Program-made: the position numbers and the translations under genes
The notes under the pieces: model-generated
The model's input: the letters and a program-made list of their open reading frames with translations, nothing else
Databases searched by the model: none
What the model was told of the DNA's origin: nothing
Part shown: positions 1 to 11,347 of the stretch, piece by piece
Numbering within the stretch: position 1 is the first letter of the stretch
Layout: every line of letters starts with the position of its first letter
Origin: an uncultured Pelagibacteraceae bacterium
Lineage (GTDB): Bacteria > Pseudomonadota > Alphaproteobacteria > Pelagibacterales > Pelagibacteraceae
DNA: 64,000 nt
NCBI GenBank assembly: GCA_902600485.1
Contig: CACKJD010000001.1
Coordinates: 234,392-298,391 of the forward strand
Direction of reading: 5' to 3'

Positions 1-1083
1 CTAAAATTAGTTTACCTTCTTTATAGTTTGTTCCAGCTAATCTAACTACAAGTGGTACATTGATATTAATTTCTTTTGCTGCTTCAACAACTCCTTGAGC
101 AAGAATATCGCATCTCATAATGCCTCCAAAAATATTTATTAATATTCCTTTAACATTTGGATCTGAAAGTATAATTTTAAAGGCTGCAGAAACTTTTTCT
201 TTTGAGGCTCCACCACCCACATCTAAAAAATTTGCTGGCTCTTGCCCAAACAATTTAATTATATCCATGGTTGCCATTGCTAATCCTGCTCCATTTACCA
301 TACAGCCAATTGATCCATCTAATTTTATATAGGCTAAATCATGTTTGCTTGCCTCAATTTCTGATGGATCTTCCTCATTTAAATCCCTAAGGCTTTGAAT
401 CTCTGGTTGCCTAAAAATTGAATTATCATCAAAATTCATTTTGGCATCTAAACAAATTAGATTATCATCTTCCGTTAATATTAAAGGATTTATCTCAACT
501 AAGTTTGCATCAGTAGATATAAACATTTTATAAATTGATTTAATTAGATTTATTCCTTGTAACATTGTATTGTCTTTTAGATTAAAAATTTTGATAATTT
601 TTTTGCAATTTTCATCATCAATATCCTCAAGATAATCTACTTTAGTCGTAATTATTTTTTCAGGACTCTTTTTAGCTACTTCTTCAATGTCCATTCCTCC
701 TTGATCACTAGAAATAAATGCAATTTTTGAACTTGCTCTATCAATAAGACAAGACAAGTAAAATTCTTTCTTAATTTTAGACGACTCTTCAATATAAAGT
801 CTTTTTACTTCTTTGCCATTTGGACCAGTCTGGTGAGTAATAAGAATTTTACCCAACATCTCTTTTGCAGCATCAGTTAATTCCTCAATATTATTCAATA
901 TTTTGACTCCTCCAGCTTTACCTCTACCCCCAGCGTGTATCTGTGCTTTTAAAACATATTTTTCAGTCTTAATCTTTTTTGCTTTTTCAATTAACTCGTT
1001 TACTGTGAAAGCAAATTCACCTTTTGGAACACTCGCACCATATTTTTTTAAGATTTGTTTTGCTTGATGTTCGTGAATATTCA

Positions 1084-1084
<1 letters not shown>
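1..1084 (-). CDS. sucC: Succinyl-CoA synthetase beta subunit, partial
   Basis: This is the ADP-forming succinate-CoA ligase beta chain, which with SucD makes ATP from succinyl-CoA in the TCA cycle. The gene runs off the left edge, so about 361 N-terminal residues are visible. The start [16 protein letters not shown] is the family's typical N-terminus. The glycine-rich ATP-grasp segment ([15 protein letters not shown]) and the later LDVGGGAS and [14 protein letters not shown] motifs are intact. The ATG overlaps the mdh stop codon by one base, so the two are translationally coupled. SucD is expected beyond the window, as in other alphaproteobacteria. Confidence 0.95.
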
Positions 1085-2052
<968 letters not shown>

Positions 2053-3546
2053 CTATTTCATTGTTGGCATTATAAACTCTGGGTTTGATCTAACACCTGA
2101 AGGCCACCTAGATGTAATTGTTTTTAATTTCGTATAAAATCTAACACCCTCAGGTCCATGCATGTGTTGATCTCCAAAAAGTGATCTTTTCCATCCTCCA
2201 AAACTGTGGAATGCGACTGGCACAGGTATAGGTATATTTATACCAACCATGCCAACTTTAATTTTGCTTGCAAAAGTTCTACCAACATCACCATCACGTG
2301 TGTAAATACTTGTTCCATTACCAAATTCATGTTCGTTAATTAAATTAATTGCCTCGTTAAAATCTTTAGCTCTTACAACTGATAAAACTGGACCGAAGAT
2401 TTCTTCTTTGTAAATTCTCATATCTTTACTCACATGATCAAATAAACATCCTCCAATAAAAAATCCTTTTTCATAACCTTGTAACTTTATATTTCTACCA
2501 TCCACAACTAACTTAGCGCCCTCTTTCACACCTAAATCTACATATCCTTTCACTTTTTCAAGATGTTCATTTGTAACTAGGGGACCCATCTCTGAACTTT
2601 TATCCATTCCAGGACCAACTTTTAAAGCCTCGACTTTTTTTGATAGTTTTCCTACTAATTCATCACCAATTTTTCCAACAGCAACTGCTACTGATTGGGC
2701 CATGCATCTTTCTCCTGCAGATCCGTATGCCGCTCCCATTAATCCGTTAACAGCTTGATCTAAATCACAGTCAGGCATAACAACACAATGATTTTTTGCA
2801 CCTCCTAAAGCTTGTACCCTTTTTTCATTTTTTGCAGCATTTTCGTAAATATATTTTGCTATTGGAGTCGATCCAACAAAACTTACTGCTTGAATTTTTT
2901 TATTTGTTAAAATTGCATCAACTACCTCTTTATCTCCATTGACAACATTAAGAACTCCATCAGGTAAACCAGCTTCTGAAAATAGCTCTGCTAACTTTAT
3001 TGAACATGAAGGATCTTTCTCTGACGGTTTTAAAATAAATGTATTTCCACATGCGATAGCCATCGGAAACATCCACATTGGTACCATAGCTGGAAAATTA
3101 AATGGGGTTATACCTGCACAAACACCAAGTGGCTGTCTAATTGACCAGCTGTCAATCTCAGTGCCAACATTTTCTGTAAATTCCCCTTTTAACATTTGAG
3201 GTATACCGCAGGCAAACTCAACTATCTCTAAACCTCTTGTCAGTGAACCTTTCGCATCCTCGTAAACCTTACCATGTTCAGATACGATTAATTTTGTCAG
3301 TTCATCTGAATTTTTTTCTATCAATTCTTTAAATTTAAACATGACTCTTGCTCTTTGTATTGGTGGTTTTAGTGACCATGTTTCAAAGGCTTTTGATGCT
3401 ATATCAACAGCTTGGTCTAAGTCATTTTTTGTTCCAAGTGAGACTTCGCTTTCTTGTGATCCTGTTGCGGGATTAAAAACTTTTCCGCTTCTTTTGGATG
3501 AACCAGGAAAAATTTTACCATTTACGTAATGTTGTATTAAATTCAT
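2053..3546 (-). CDS. mmsA: CoA-acylating methylmalonate-semialdehyde dehydrogenase
   Basis: An aldehyde dehydrogenase family protein that converts methylmalonate semialdehyde, or malonate semialdehyde, to propionyl- or acetyl-CoA. It serves valine, myo-inositol or beta-alanine breakdown. Catalytic Cys281 lies in GERCMAQ. The usual ELGGK general-base motif is replaced by ALGGAKNH, a hallmark of the CoA-dependent MmsA branch. I use the ATG at 3546 (MNLIQHYVNGK, 497 aa); a TTG two codons upstream would add only Met-Pro. It lies between sdhB and mdh inside the TCA operon, which is an unusual place. Methylmalonate versus malonate semialdehyde cannot be decided from sequence. Confidence 0.9.
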   Translation of the reverse strand: MNLIQHYVNGKIFPGSSKRSGKVFNPATGSQESEVSLGTKNDLDQAVDIASKAFETWSLKPPIQRARVMFKFKELIEKNSDELTKLIVSEHGKVYEDAKGSLTRGLEIVEFACGIPQMLKGEFTENVGTEIDSWSIRQPLGVCAGITPFNFPAMVPMWMFPMAIACGNTFILKPSEKDPSCSIKLAELFSEAGLPDGVLNVVNGDKEVVDAILTNKKIQAVSFVGSTPIAKYIYENAAKNEKRVQALGGAKNHCVVMPDCDLDQAVNGLMGAAYGSAGERCMAQSVAVAVGKIGDELVGKLSKKVEALKVGPGMDKSSEMGPLVTNEHLEKVKGYVDLGVKEGAKLVVDGRNIKLQGYEKGFFIGGCLFDHVSKDMRIYKEEIFGPVLSVVRAKDFNEAINLINEHEFGNGTSIYTRDGDVGRTFASKIKVGMVGINIPIPVPVAFHSFGGWKRSLFGDQHMHGPEGVRFYTKLKTITSRWPSGVRSNPEFIMPTMK

Positions 3547-3570
3547 CGGCAAAATTATTTAATTAACTAA

Positions 3571-4344
3571 TTAGCTTGTTGCAAGCATTTTTTTGATAGA
3601 TGCTATAGCTTTTGCTGGATTAAGACCCTTTGGACAAGCATTTGTACAGTTCATGATTGTATGGCACCTATATAGTTTTAGTTCGTCAGCTACTTTTTTT
3701 AATCTTGCTTTTCTATCTTCATCTCTTGAGTCTATTATCCACCTATAGGCTTGAAGTAAAACAGCTGGACCAAGATATTTATCTCCGTTCCACCAATAAC
3801 TAGGGCACGACGTGGAACAGCATGCGCACATAATACATTCATAAAGTCCATCAAGTTTAGCTCTATCTTCTTTGGATTGTAAGTTCTCAGTTTTGCTAGA
3901 ATCGTTTGAATTTTTTAGCCAAGGTTCCACAGACTCATATTGTTTATAAAGTGTACTTAAATCTCCAATGAGATCTTTTAATACTTTTAAATGAGGGAGA
4001 GGATAAATATTAATATCTCCTTTAATCTCTGAATGAGGTTTAGTGCAAGCTAAACCATTTTTTCCATCCATATTCATTGCGCAAGAACCACAAACTCCAT
4101 GTGCACATGATCTTCTATAGGCGATAGTAGGATCAATTTCATTTTTTATTTTATTTAGTAGATCTAAGACTTTTGATGGACAATTATCCATATCCACTTC
4201 GTAAGTATCAATTCTTGGGTTTTCGCCAGTTGAGGGATCCCATCTATAAATATTAACTTTTCTTATATTCTTAGAACCTGTTGTGTCTTTAAAATATTTG
4301 CCCTTTTGGATTTTTGAATTCTTAGGCAAATTTATTTGAACCAT
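3571..4344 (-). CDS. sdhB: Succinate dehydrogenase iron-sulfur subunit
   Basis: The electron-transfer subunit of respiratory complex II, carrying electrons from SdhA flavin to ubiquinone at the inner membrane. All three Fe-S motifs are intact: the [2Fe-2S] set in CAHGVCGSC plus a later Cys in LACT, the [4Fe-4S] set in [12 protein letters not shown], and the [3Fe-4S] set in [14 protein letters not shown]. The length of 257 aa is typical. Its ATG overlaps the sdhA stop by one base. It is the last gene of sdhCDAB. Confidence 0.97.
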   Translation of the reverse strand: MVQINLPKNSKIQKGKYFKDTTGSKNIRKVNIYRWDPSTGENPRIDTYEVDMDNCPSKVLDLLNKIKNEIDPTIAYRRSCAHGVCGSCAMNMDGKNGLACTKPHSEIKGDINIYPLPHLKVLKDLIGDLSTLYKQYESVEPWLKNSNDSSKTENLQSKEDRAKLDGLYECIMCACCSTSCPSYWWNGDKYLGPAVLLQAYRWIIDSRDEDRKARLKKVADELKLYRCHTIMNCTNACPKGLNPAKAIASIKKMLATS

Positions 4345-6119
4345 CAGTAGACTCTTTCCTGTGGCGGAAAATACTGCACATCATTAGTTAGTGTTGACCT
4401 GTGAACTGGTCTATAATCTATTTTTGTTTTCTTACCTTCACACCAAGATAAAGTATGTTGCATGTATTTTTCATCGTCTCTCTTAGGATAATCTTCTCTA
4501 GCATGAGCACCTCTGCTCTCCTTTCTATAATATGCTGAGTCCATTGTTGTTATTGCTTGTCGTATTAAGTTATCAAACTCTAAGGTTTCAACTAAATCAG
4601 TATTAAAAATTAAAGATTTATCTTTCACTGATAAATTTTCCATACCTTCAAATGGTTTTCTTATTTGCTCAATGCCTTCTTTTAAAGTTTTTTCTGTTCT
4701 AAAAACGGCACACTTTGACTGCATTGTTTTTTGCATAGATAATCTTAAATCTGCAGTACTGTTTGAACCGCTAGAATTTCTAAGCTTATCAAATCTTGTT
4801 AAACATTTATCAGTTTCAGAATCTGGAATATCTTCATGTGGTTGTCCAGGTTTTACTAATTCAGATGCTCTTTTTGCTGCAGCTCTTCCAAAAACAACTA
4901 AATCAATTAATGAATTAGATCCTAATCTATTTGCTCCATGAACAGATACACATGCAGCCTCACCAATGGCCATTAATCCCGGAACTGTTTTTTCAGAACC
5001 ATTTAGTGTTAGCACTTCAGCTTTATAATTTGTAGGTATACCCCCCATGTTATAATGAACAGTTGGTACTACTGGTATTGGTTCTTTAGTAACATCAACG
5101 TTAGCGAATAACTTCGAAGACTCTGATATGCCTGGTAATCTCTCTTCGATAACATTTTTATCTAGGTGATCTAAATGTAAGTGAACGTGATCTTTATCTT
5201 TACCAACTCCTCTGCCCTCATTTATTTCAACTGCAATAGATCTGCTCACCACATCTCTTGATGCTAAGTCCTTAGCTTTAGGAGCATATCTCTCCATAAA
5301 TCTTTCACCTTTAGAGTTTACAAGATATCCGCCTTCACCTCTTACACCCTCAGATATTAAAGTGCCATGACCATAGATACCTGTTGGATGAAATTGAACA
5401 AATTCCATATCTTGTAAAGGTAAACCTGCTCTTAATACCATTGCATTCCCATCACCAGTACAAGTATGTGCTGAAGTAGCTGAATAGTATATTTTTCCAT
5501 AACCACCTGTTGCAATAATTGTTATGTGAGACCTAAACCTATGAATTGTGCCATCATTTAAATTCCAAGCAACCAAACCTTTGCACTCACCATTTTTCAT
5601 TAAAAGATCTAATGCAAAATACTCAATAAAAAATTCTGTATTATGTTTCAAAGCTTGTCCATACAATGTATGTAAAATTGCATGGCCAGTTCTATCTGCT
5701 GCTGCACAGGTTCTTTGTACTGGTTCGTTACCATAGTTTTTTGTCATTCCACCAAAAGGTCTTTGGTAAATTTTGCCATCATCTGTTCTGCTAAAAGGAA
5801 CACCATATTTTTCTAATTCCAAAACTGCTCGAGGAGCTTCTTTACACAAGTACTCTATACAATCCTGATCACCCAACCAATCTGCACCTTTAACTGTATC
5901 ATACATATGCCAACGCCAATCATCTTCACCCATATTACCTAACGCTGCAGAAATTCCACCTTGGGCAGCAGATGTATGGCTTCTAGTTGGAAAAACTTTT
6001 GATATACAAGCTGTCTTAAGCCCAGCTTCACTTAACCCAACAGCAGCTCTCAAGCCTGAACCACCAGCACCTAACACAACTACATCATATTCGTGATCAA
6101 TAATTTTGTAAGATTTCAT
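4344..6119 (-). CDS. sdhA: Succinate dehydrogenase flavoprotein subunit
   Basis: The catalytic subunit of complex II, oxidising succinate to fumarate. The N-terminal dinucleotide-binding motif [14 protein letters not shown] is followed by SHTSAAQGG, whose His48 is the residue that binds FAD covalently. HPTGIYGHG is a conserved active-site segment. The C-terminal [14 protein letters not shown] is also conserved. At 591 aa the protein is full length. It is preceded by sdhD with a two-base gap and followed by sdhB with a one-base overlap. Confidence 0.97.
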   Translation of the reverse strand: MKSYKIIDHEYDVVVLGAGGSGLRAAVGLSEAGLKTACISKVFPTRSHTSAAQGGISAALGNMGEDDWRWHMYDTVKGADWLGDQDCIEYLCKEAPRAVLELEKYGVPFSRTDDGKIYQRPFGGMTKNYGNEPVQRTCAAADRTGHAILHTLYGQALKHNTEFFIEYFALDLLMKNGECKGLVAWNLNDGTIHRFRSHITIIATGGYGKIYYSATSAHTCTGDGNAMVLRAGLPLQDMEFVQFHPTGIYGHGTLISEGVRGEGGYLVNSKGERFMERYAPKAKDLASRDVVSRSIAVEINEGRGVGKDKDHVHLHLDHLDKNVIEERLPGISESSKLFANVDVTKEPIPVVPTVHYNMGGIPTNYKAEVLTLNGSEKTVPGLMAIGEAACVSVHGANRLGSNSLIDLVVFGRAAAKRASELVKPGQPHEDIPDSETDKCLTRFDKLRNSSGSNSTADLRLSMQKTMQSKCAVFRTEKTLKEGIEQIRKPFEGMENLSVKDKSLIFNTDLVETLEFDNLIRQAITTMDSAYYRKESRGAHAREDYPKRDDEKYMQHTLSWCEGKKTKIDYRPVHRSTLTNDVQYFPPQERVY

Positions 6120-6121
6120 AA

Positions 6122-6445
6122 TTATAAATATATAATAGTAATTATTGTAAATAGAGGGATAATTAAAGATGACAAAAAAACACCCAAATTTGCGTATTTT
6201 TTTGCATTTTCCTGCTTTATATAGTCCTCAAAAATCTCACTAATACTGAGAGCTGAATAAAAAAACATGCTAACTATGAAAATTGAAAATAATATTTTAG
6301 ATGGCTGTGAGGTAAAGAAATTAACTACCTCATCATAACTTCCATTAAATATTGTAACAATATTCATTAAAAACCAAATCATAAAAGGAACCATTATTAC
6401 TGAACTGATTTTTTGGAATATCCATTTTTTTGTAGCTTGAAGCAT
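6122..6445 (-). CDS. sdhD: Succinate dehydrogenase membrane anchor subunit D
   Basis: The second membrane anchor of complex II, 107 aa with three predicted transmembrane segments. The FEDYIK stretch after the second segment matches the EDY motif of SdhD proteins. The His usually found upstream of that motif is not evident (the stretch reads [10 protein letters not shown]). Identification relies mainly on position between sdhC, with which it overlaps by one base, and sdhA. Anchor subunits diverge fast. Confidence 0.88.
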   Translation of the reverse strand: MLQATKKWIFQKISSVIMVPFMIWFLMNIVTIFNGSYDEVVNFFTSQPSKILFSIFIVSMFFYSALSISEIFEDYIKQENAKKYANLGVFLSSLIIPLFTIITIIYL

Positions 6446-6828
6446 TAAATTAAAACTCCACTTAGAAGGTATAAAGCTATTGTTAATATAAAAGAGCCTA
6501 ATATCACAATGACACCTGTTATTTTTGTAGTTCTCAATTCAAAACCATAACCCATGTCCCAAAACCAATGTCTGATTTCACTTAAAATCTGAAATAAATA
6601 GGACCAAATAAATCCAATAATAAAAAACTTACCCACCATCGATTCTGAAAATTTTTTAAAGTATTGATAACTTTCTGAGCCAAATATTAAACTAATCACC
6701 CAAAAACAAACAAGTATTAATAATAAATAATTTATCACCCCTGTTATTCTGTGAGAAATTGAAACAAGTGATGAAATATGCCAGTTATAAACTTGTATGT
6801 GTGGAGATATAGGATTGTTATCTTTCAT
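6445..6828 (-). CDS. sdhC: Succinate dehydrogenase cytochrome b556 subunit
   Basis: The heme b-binding anchor of complex II, 127 aa with three hydrophobic segments. It carries the family signature around SISHRITGV near residue 27 and the RHWFWDMG motif, whose His is the expected heme b ligand. It is the first of the sdhCDAB genes and follows asd by two bases, so no separate sdh promoter is obvious here. Confidence 0.93.
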   Translation of the reverse strand: MKDNNPISPHIQVYNWHISSLVSISHRITGVINYLLLILVCFWVISLIFGSESYQYFKKFSESMVGKFFIIGFIWSYLFQILSEIRHWFWDMGYGFELRTTKITGVIVILGSFILTIALYLLSGVLI

Positions 6829-6830
6829 AA

Positions 6831-7823
6831 TTACTTCTTAATGTATGCCTCTGCAATTTCCACTGCATTTAAAGCCGCTCCTCTTAATAAATTGTCTGAA
6901 ACTATCCACATGTTAATGGCATTTTTTTTACTATTATCTTTTCTAATTCTTGAAATAAAAGTTTCATTTTTTCCCTCAGCTTCTACTGGGGTAATATATC
7001 CTCCATCATTCCTATCATCAATTACTTTACAACCAGGTGATTGATTTAAAATTTCTATAACCTTATCAATTGGTGCCTCATTCTCAAATTCAACGTTAAC
7101 AGACTCCGCATGAGATACTAAAACAGGAATTCTAACACACGTTGCTGTGATATCTATATTCGAACCTAAAATTTTATTAGACTCTTGTATCATTTTAATT
7201 TCCTCTTTCGTATATCCATCTGTACTAAATTTATCTATATGCGGTATAGCATTAAATGCTATTTGTTTAGTAAAATTCTCACTTTTAATTTCTTTAGACT
7301 CAAGAGCTTTCTTTGTTTGATTCAAAAGCTCATCCATAGGTTTTTTTCCAGCACCTGATGTGGATTGGTAGGTTGATATTACCAATCTTTTTATTTTAAA
7401 ATTATCATTCAAATTTTTTAAAACTATTACCAATTGAGCAGTTGAACAGTTTGGATTAGCTAAAATATTTTTTTTCATATTTTTTATTTCTTTAGAATTG
7501 ACTTGAGGAACAATTAAAGGAACATCTGGATCCATTCTAAAATAGCTTGAATTATCTATAACTACTGTATGCTTTGCTGCTGCAGAGACATATTTTTCTG
7601 AAATTTTTCCACCTGCGGAAAAAAATGTAATATCAGCTTTTGAGAAATCAAAATTTTCTAGGTCGCTTACTTCAATTTCACTGTCTTTAAATTTAATTTT
7701 TACACCTGAGCTTTTAGTAGATGCTAGAAGGTATAGATTAGTCACTGAAAAGTTTTTTCTTTCCAGAACTTCTATAATTTTTCTTCCAACATTTCCTGTT
7801 GCTCCTACAATCGCTATATTCAT
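6831..7823 (-). CDS. asd: Aspartate-semialdehyde dehydrogenase
   Basis: NADPH-dependent reduction of aspartyl phosphate to aspartate semialdehyde, the branch point to lysine/diaminopimelate, threonine and methionine. The N-terminal GATGNVGRKI binds NADP, and catalytic Cys126 lies in NPNCSTAQ. The 330 aa length is normal. Fifteen bases separate it from dmdA upstream and two bases from sdhC downstream, so it bridges the DMSP and TCA parts of the run. Confidence 0.95.
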   Translation of the reverse strand: MNIAIVGATGNVGRKIIEVLERKNFSVTNLYLLASTKSSGVKIKFKDSEIEVSDLENFDFSKADITFFSAGGKISEKYVSAAAKHTVVIDNSSYFRMDPDVPLIVPQVNSKEIKNMKKNILANPNCSTAQLVIVLKNLNDNFKIKRLVISTYQSTSGAGKKPMDELLNQTKKALESKEIKSENFTKQIAFNAIPHIDKFSTDGYTKEEIKMIQESNKILGSNIDITATCVRIPVLVSHAESVNVEFENEAPIDKVIEILNQSPGCKVIDDRNDGGYITPVEAEGKNETFISRIRKDNSKKNAINMWIVSDNLLRGAALNAVEIAEAYIKK

Positions 7824-7838
7824 GTTGATTAACTTATA

Positions 7839-8948
7839 CTAAATGAAAGGTAAATCGCAAACTGTTCCTAGAAATATTTTCTCATTGATATCAATTTTAA
7901 ATTGATGTTTTGCATCCCAATAGGGTTTATTAATCATTGCAATTCCAATCACTTTTTTAAATGTTGGAGAATATGCGGCAGACCTAACGTGACCAACGAT
8001 ATTATTATTATCATCATATAATGTTTTTTCACAGTACATATCAATTTTATTATGATCAATCTTAACACCCATTAATTTTCTTTTTATTCCATTTTGCTTA
8101 ATTTGTTTCAATCTTTCTTTGCCCAAGAAATTTACATCCGATTCTAAATTCACAAATTTATCAAAATTTGCCTCAAATGGATTGTCTCTATTATCAAAAT
8201 CATTACCATAAGATAATAAAGCAGATTCTATTCTTTCAATTAAATTTGGACATCCTGCTTTTACATTAAATTCTTTACCATATTCAAACAAATAGTCATA
8301 TAAGTCTTGTCCAGCTTTATCATCTTCAACATATATTTCAAAACCGCTTTGTTTAGACCATCCAGATCTAGCAATAAAATATTTTTTTCCTTTGAATTCG
8401 TAATACTTAAAATTAAAAAATTTTAATTGTCTAATTTCTTCACCAAATATTTTTGCCAAAAGATTATCAGACAAAGGTCCTTGGACAGCTAAAATATTTA
8501 CGTTTGGTTCAGTAATCTCCACTTCAAATTTGTATCCGGCAGCTAAACCTTTTGCAAAAAATATTACATCTGAGTCGGCTATTGAAAGCCACCATTTATC
8601 ATCTGCAAGTTTATTTATAATTGGATCATTAACTAAATTTCCTTGATCGTCAATTAAAGGTGCATAATAGCATTTTCCAACTTTTGAATTTGATAAATCT
8701 CTACACGTCATTAGTTGAACTAATTTTGCAGAGTCTTTTCCAGTAATTTGTACCTGTCTTTCTGCAGCCACATCCCATACTTGCACAAATTTCTTAAGAT
8801 GCTCATAATCAGCTTCTACCGACTTAAAAGAGACCGGGAGTAGCATGTGATTGTAAACTGTATAACCACTCACCCCATGAGCTTCTATTCTATCAGTGTA
8901 AGGTGTGCTTCTTAATCTTCTTGATTTTATAATTGAAAAGTTTTTCAT
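7839..8948 (-). CDS. dmdA: Dimethylsulfoniopropionate demethylase DmdA
   Basis: Transfers a methyl group from DMSP to tetrahydrofolate, giving methylmercaptopropionate (MMPA), the committed step of DMSP demethylation. It belongs to the GcvT/aminomethyltransferase fold. The length of 369 aa, the opening [19 protein letters not shown], the central [20 protein letters not shown] and the C-terminal VCDLPFI agree with my memory of the characterised Pelagibacter DmdA, which separates it from GcvT. It lies downstream of dmdC, dmdB and a hydrolase, whose stop overlaps its start by four bases (8945-8948). Sulfur is released as methanethiol later in the pathway. Confidence 0.93.
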   Translation of the reverse strand: MKNFSIIKSRRLRSTPYTDRIEAHGVSGYTVYNHMLLPVSFKSVEADYEHLKKFVQVWDVAAERQVQITGKDSAKLVQLMTCRDLSNSKVGKCYYAPLIDDQGNLVNDPIINKLADDKWWLSIADSDVIFFAKGLAAGYKFEVEITEPNVNILAVQGPLSDNLLAKIFGEEIRQLKFFNFKYYEFKGKKYFIARSGWSKQSGFEIYVEDDKAGQDLYDYLFEYGKEFNVKAGCPNLIERIESALLSYGNDFDNRDNPFEANFDKFVNLESDVNFLGKERLKQIKQNGIKRKLMGVKIDHNKIDMYCEKTLYDDNNNIVGHVRSAAYSPTFKKVIGIAMINKPYWDAKHQFKIDINEKIFLGTVCDLPFI

Positions 8949-9721
8949 TTTTTTAAAAATTCTGCTACCTTTTCCCTCATTTCAAAAGCTTTTTCAAACA
9001 TAATCATATGTCCACAATCATTTAAAATCTCAGTTTTTGAGTTTTTTATTAAATTAGCAAATTTTTTTCCATTTTCAGTTGGCACCATTTTATCAAGTGC
9101 TCCAAAAATAAGAATTGTTGGACACTCAATACTTGTCGATGCATCTTTTCCGTTTTTATAATTATTACAAGCTTTAAGATCTACAGATAAAATTTCCTTA
9201 ACTTCTCTTGATGAGTTGATAATTTTTTCTACCGGGTTTCCGCCAATAAATTTTTTTGATCCCTCATAACCCCATTTCATCATCAGATGAACTGCTTTTT
9301 TATCGCCAGACTCAGCTAAATCAATCAAATCTTGATTGACTGGCATTTTATAAGACCCAGCCAACAATACTAATTTAGAAATATGATTTTTATATTTTGA
9401 ACCATATTCTATCGCCTCAAGGCACCCTTGCGAATGACCAATTATTGATACTTTTTCAACATTTATTTCATTTCTTACATTTTCTAACCAGTCTGCAATT
9501 TTTTCTATGCTCGTTAGACATGGTCCATCTGATTTTCCATGGCCAGGTAAATCAATTGCTAAAATGTTAAAATTTTTGTTTGACAAATATTGTTCGGTTA
9601 AAGACCAAACAATATGTGTTAACCCACTACCATGAAGCAAAAAAATTGTTTCTTTATTTTTATCAAAATCTTTACCTGCATCGGAGGCAAAGACCTGCTT
9701 ATTATCTACTTTAAGAATCAA
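8945..9721 (-). CDS. Alpha/beta hydrolase within the DMSP operon
   Basis: A 258-aa alpha/beta-hydrolase-fold protein of unknown substrate. The oxyanion-hole segment LLHGSG (about 28-33), the nucleophile elbow GHSQG (Ser97) and the C-terminal GHMIMFEK His are all present, so a working Ser-His-acid triad is likely. The start is a TTG whose TTGA overlaps the dmdB stop, giving a four-base coupling; no ATG is available nearby. It lies between dmdB and dmdA, with no crotonase-type dmdD in the window. I infer a role in DMSP-derived thioester or methylated-sulfur metabolism. It could equally be a general esterase. Confidence 0.85.
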   Translation of the reverse strand: MILKVDNKQVFASDAGKDFDKNKETIFLLHGSGLTHIVWSLTEQYLSNKNFNILAIDLPGHGKSDGPCLTSIEKIADWLENVRNEINVEKVSIIGHSQGCLEAIEYGSKYKNHISKLVLLAGSYKMPVNQDLIDLAESGDKKAVHLMMKWGYEGSKKFIGGNPVEKIINSSREVKEILSVDLKACNNYKNGKDASTSIECPTILIFGALDKMVPTENGKKFANLIKNSKTEILNDCGHMIMFEKAFEMREKVAEFLKK

Positions 9722-11346
9722 GTAAGTTCCTTGGCTTTTTTTCTTAGCTCAAATTTTTGAATTTTTCCTGTTGAAGTTTTTGGTAATTCACAAAATGCTA
9801 CTTTTTTTGGTATTTTAAAACCAGCTAAAGTCTCTCTACAAAAATCAATTAATTCTTTTTCTGATACATCTTTATCTTGCACTTTCTCAATAAAAGCACA
9901 AGGAACCTCTCCCCATTTTTCATCCGGTTTTGCAACTACTGCAGCTATCGAAACAGATGGATGTTTTGCTAAGGTATTTTCAATTTCTATAGATGAAATA
10001 TTTTCTCCTCCTGAAATAATTATATCCTTAGATCTATCTTTAATTTTAATATATCCATCAGGATTAACTACAGCCAAATCCCCAGAGTGAAACCAACCAT
10101 GTGACATTGCTTTATCTGTTGCATCTTTATCTTTAAAGTAACCTTTCATAACTACGTTACCTTTAATCATTATCTCACCAATGGTTTTTGCATCTTTAGG
10201 AACAGGTTTCATAGACTCGGGGTCCATTACGATTACATCCTCTGTATTAGGATATCTAACACCTTGTCTTGCTTTAATCTCATTTTTCTTGTCTTCATCA
10301 AAAGAATTCCAATTCTCATTCCATGCACATTGTAAAATATGTCCGTATGTTTCTGTTAGTCCATAAACATGCATTACTTCAAAACCAAGTGCTTCCATTT
10401 TTTTAAATATAATACTTGGTGGTGGTGCTCCAGCTGTAAGAACATAAACTTTATGTGTAAGTTTTTTTCTATCACTTTCTGATGCACCAGTTATCATATT
10501 TAAAACTATTGGTGCTCCACCAAAATGTGTAATTTCATGCTTAATAATTAATTCAAAAATTTTTTTTATATCAATGGCTCTTAAACAAATTGTTCTGCCG
10601 TTTAGCATCGGGATTGTCCAGGGATATCCCCAACCATTGCAGTGAAACATTGGAACAACTGTTAAAAAATTTAATCTATTTGGCATGTTCCACGCAATTG
10701 CACTTCCTGTAGACATTAAATAAGAACCTCTATGGTGATACACAACTCCTTTTGGATTTCCTGTCGTGCCTGAAGTATAACTTAGAGATATTGCTTGCCA
10801 TTCATCTTTTGGTCTCTTCCAGATGAATGTTTCATCACCAGTATTCAGGAATTCCTCATATTCTTTTTCGCCAATTTTTTTTAATAAAGATTGATCAGCA
10901 AATTTATCATGAATATCAATTATTAAAGGTTTGTTTTTGGATAATTCCAATGCTTTTTTTAAAACTGAATGTAGTTGTCGATCAACAATTAATACTTTTG
11001 CTTCGCTATGATCAATAATATATGCAACTGTCTTAGCATCTAATCTTGTGTTTATAGTATTTAGAACTGCTCCAGTCATTGGTACAGAATAATGAGCCTC
11101 AAAAATTTCAGGTGTATTAAAAGCCATGACTGAAACTGTATCCCCCTCCTTAATACCAATTTTTTCTAGTGCACTCGCAAATTTTATGCATCTCTTATAA
11201 ATTTGTTCCCAGGTGTAAGACCTATCTTCATAAATTAAAGCTTCGTAATCTGGATAGATATCTTTTGCTCTTTCGAGGAAACTTAATGGAGTTAATGGAA
11301 CAAAATTTGCGTTATTTTTGTCTAAGTTATTATCGTAATGGCTCAT
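9718..11346 (-). CDS. dmdB: Methylmercaptopropionate-CoA ligase DmdB
   Basis: An acyl-CoA synthetase of the AMP-binding superfamily, expected to activate MMPA to MMPA-CoA. The P-loop-like motif TSGTTGNPKG is at residues 191-200. GLTETYG, the HSGD adenylate-binding motif and the C-terminal KTSTGKIQK catalytic Lys follow in order. The length of 542 aa is normal. The DmdB assignment comes from overall similarity to medium-chain ligases plus position between dmdC and dmdA; DmdB enzymes also accept other short acids such as butyrate. Confidence 0.85.
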   Translation of the reverse strand: MSHYDNNLDKNNANFVPLTPLSFLERAKDIYPDYEALIYEDRSYTWEQIYKRCIKFASALEKIGIKEGDTVSVMAFNTPEIFEAHYSVPMTGAVLNTINTRLDAKTVAYIIDHSEAKVLIVDRQLHSVLKKALELSKNKPLIIDIHDKFADQSLLKKIGEKEYEEFLNTGDETFIWKRPKDEWQAISLSYTSGTTGNPKGVVYHHRGSYLMSTGSAIAWNMPNRLNFLTVVPMFHCNGWGYPWTIPMLNGRTICLRAIDIKKIFELIIKHEITHFGGAPIVLNMITGASESDRKKLTHKVYVLTAGAPPPSIIFKKMEALGFEVMHVYGLTETYGHILQCAWNENWNSFDEDKKNEIKARQGVRYPNTEDVIVMDPESMKPVPKDAKTIGEIMIKGNVVMKGYFKDKDATDKAMSHGWFHSGDLAVVNPDGYIKIKDRSKDIIISGGENISSIEIENTLAKHPSVSIAAVVAKPDEKWGEVPCAFIEKVQDKDVSEKELIDFCRETLAGFKIPKKVAFCELPKTSTGKIQKFELRKKAKELT

Positions 11347-11347
11347 T

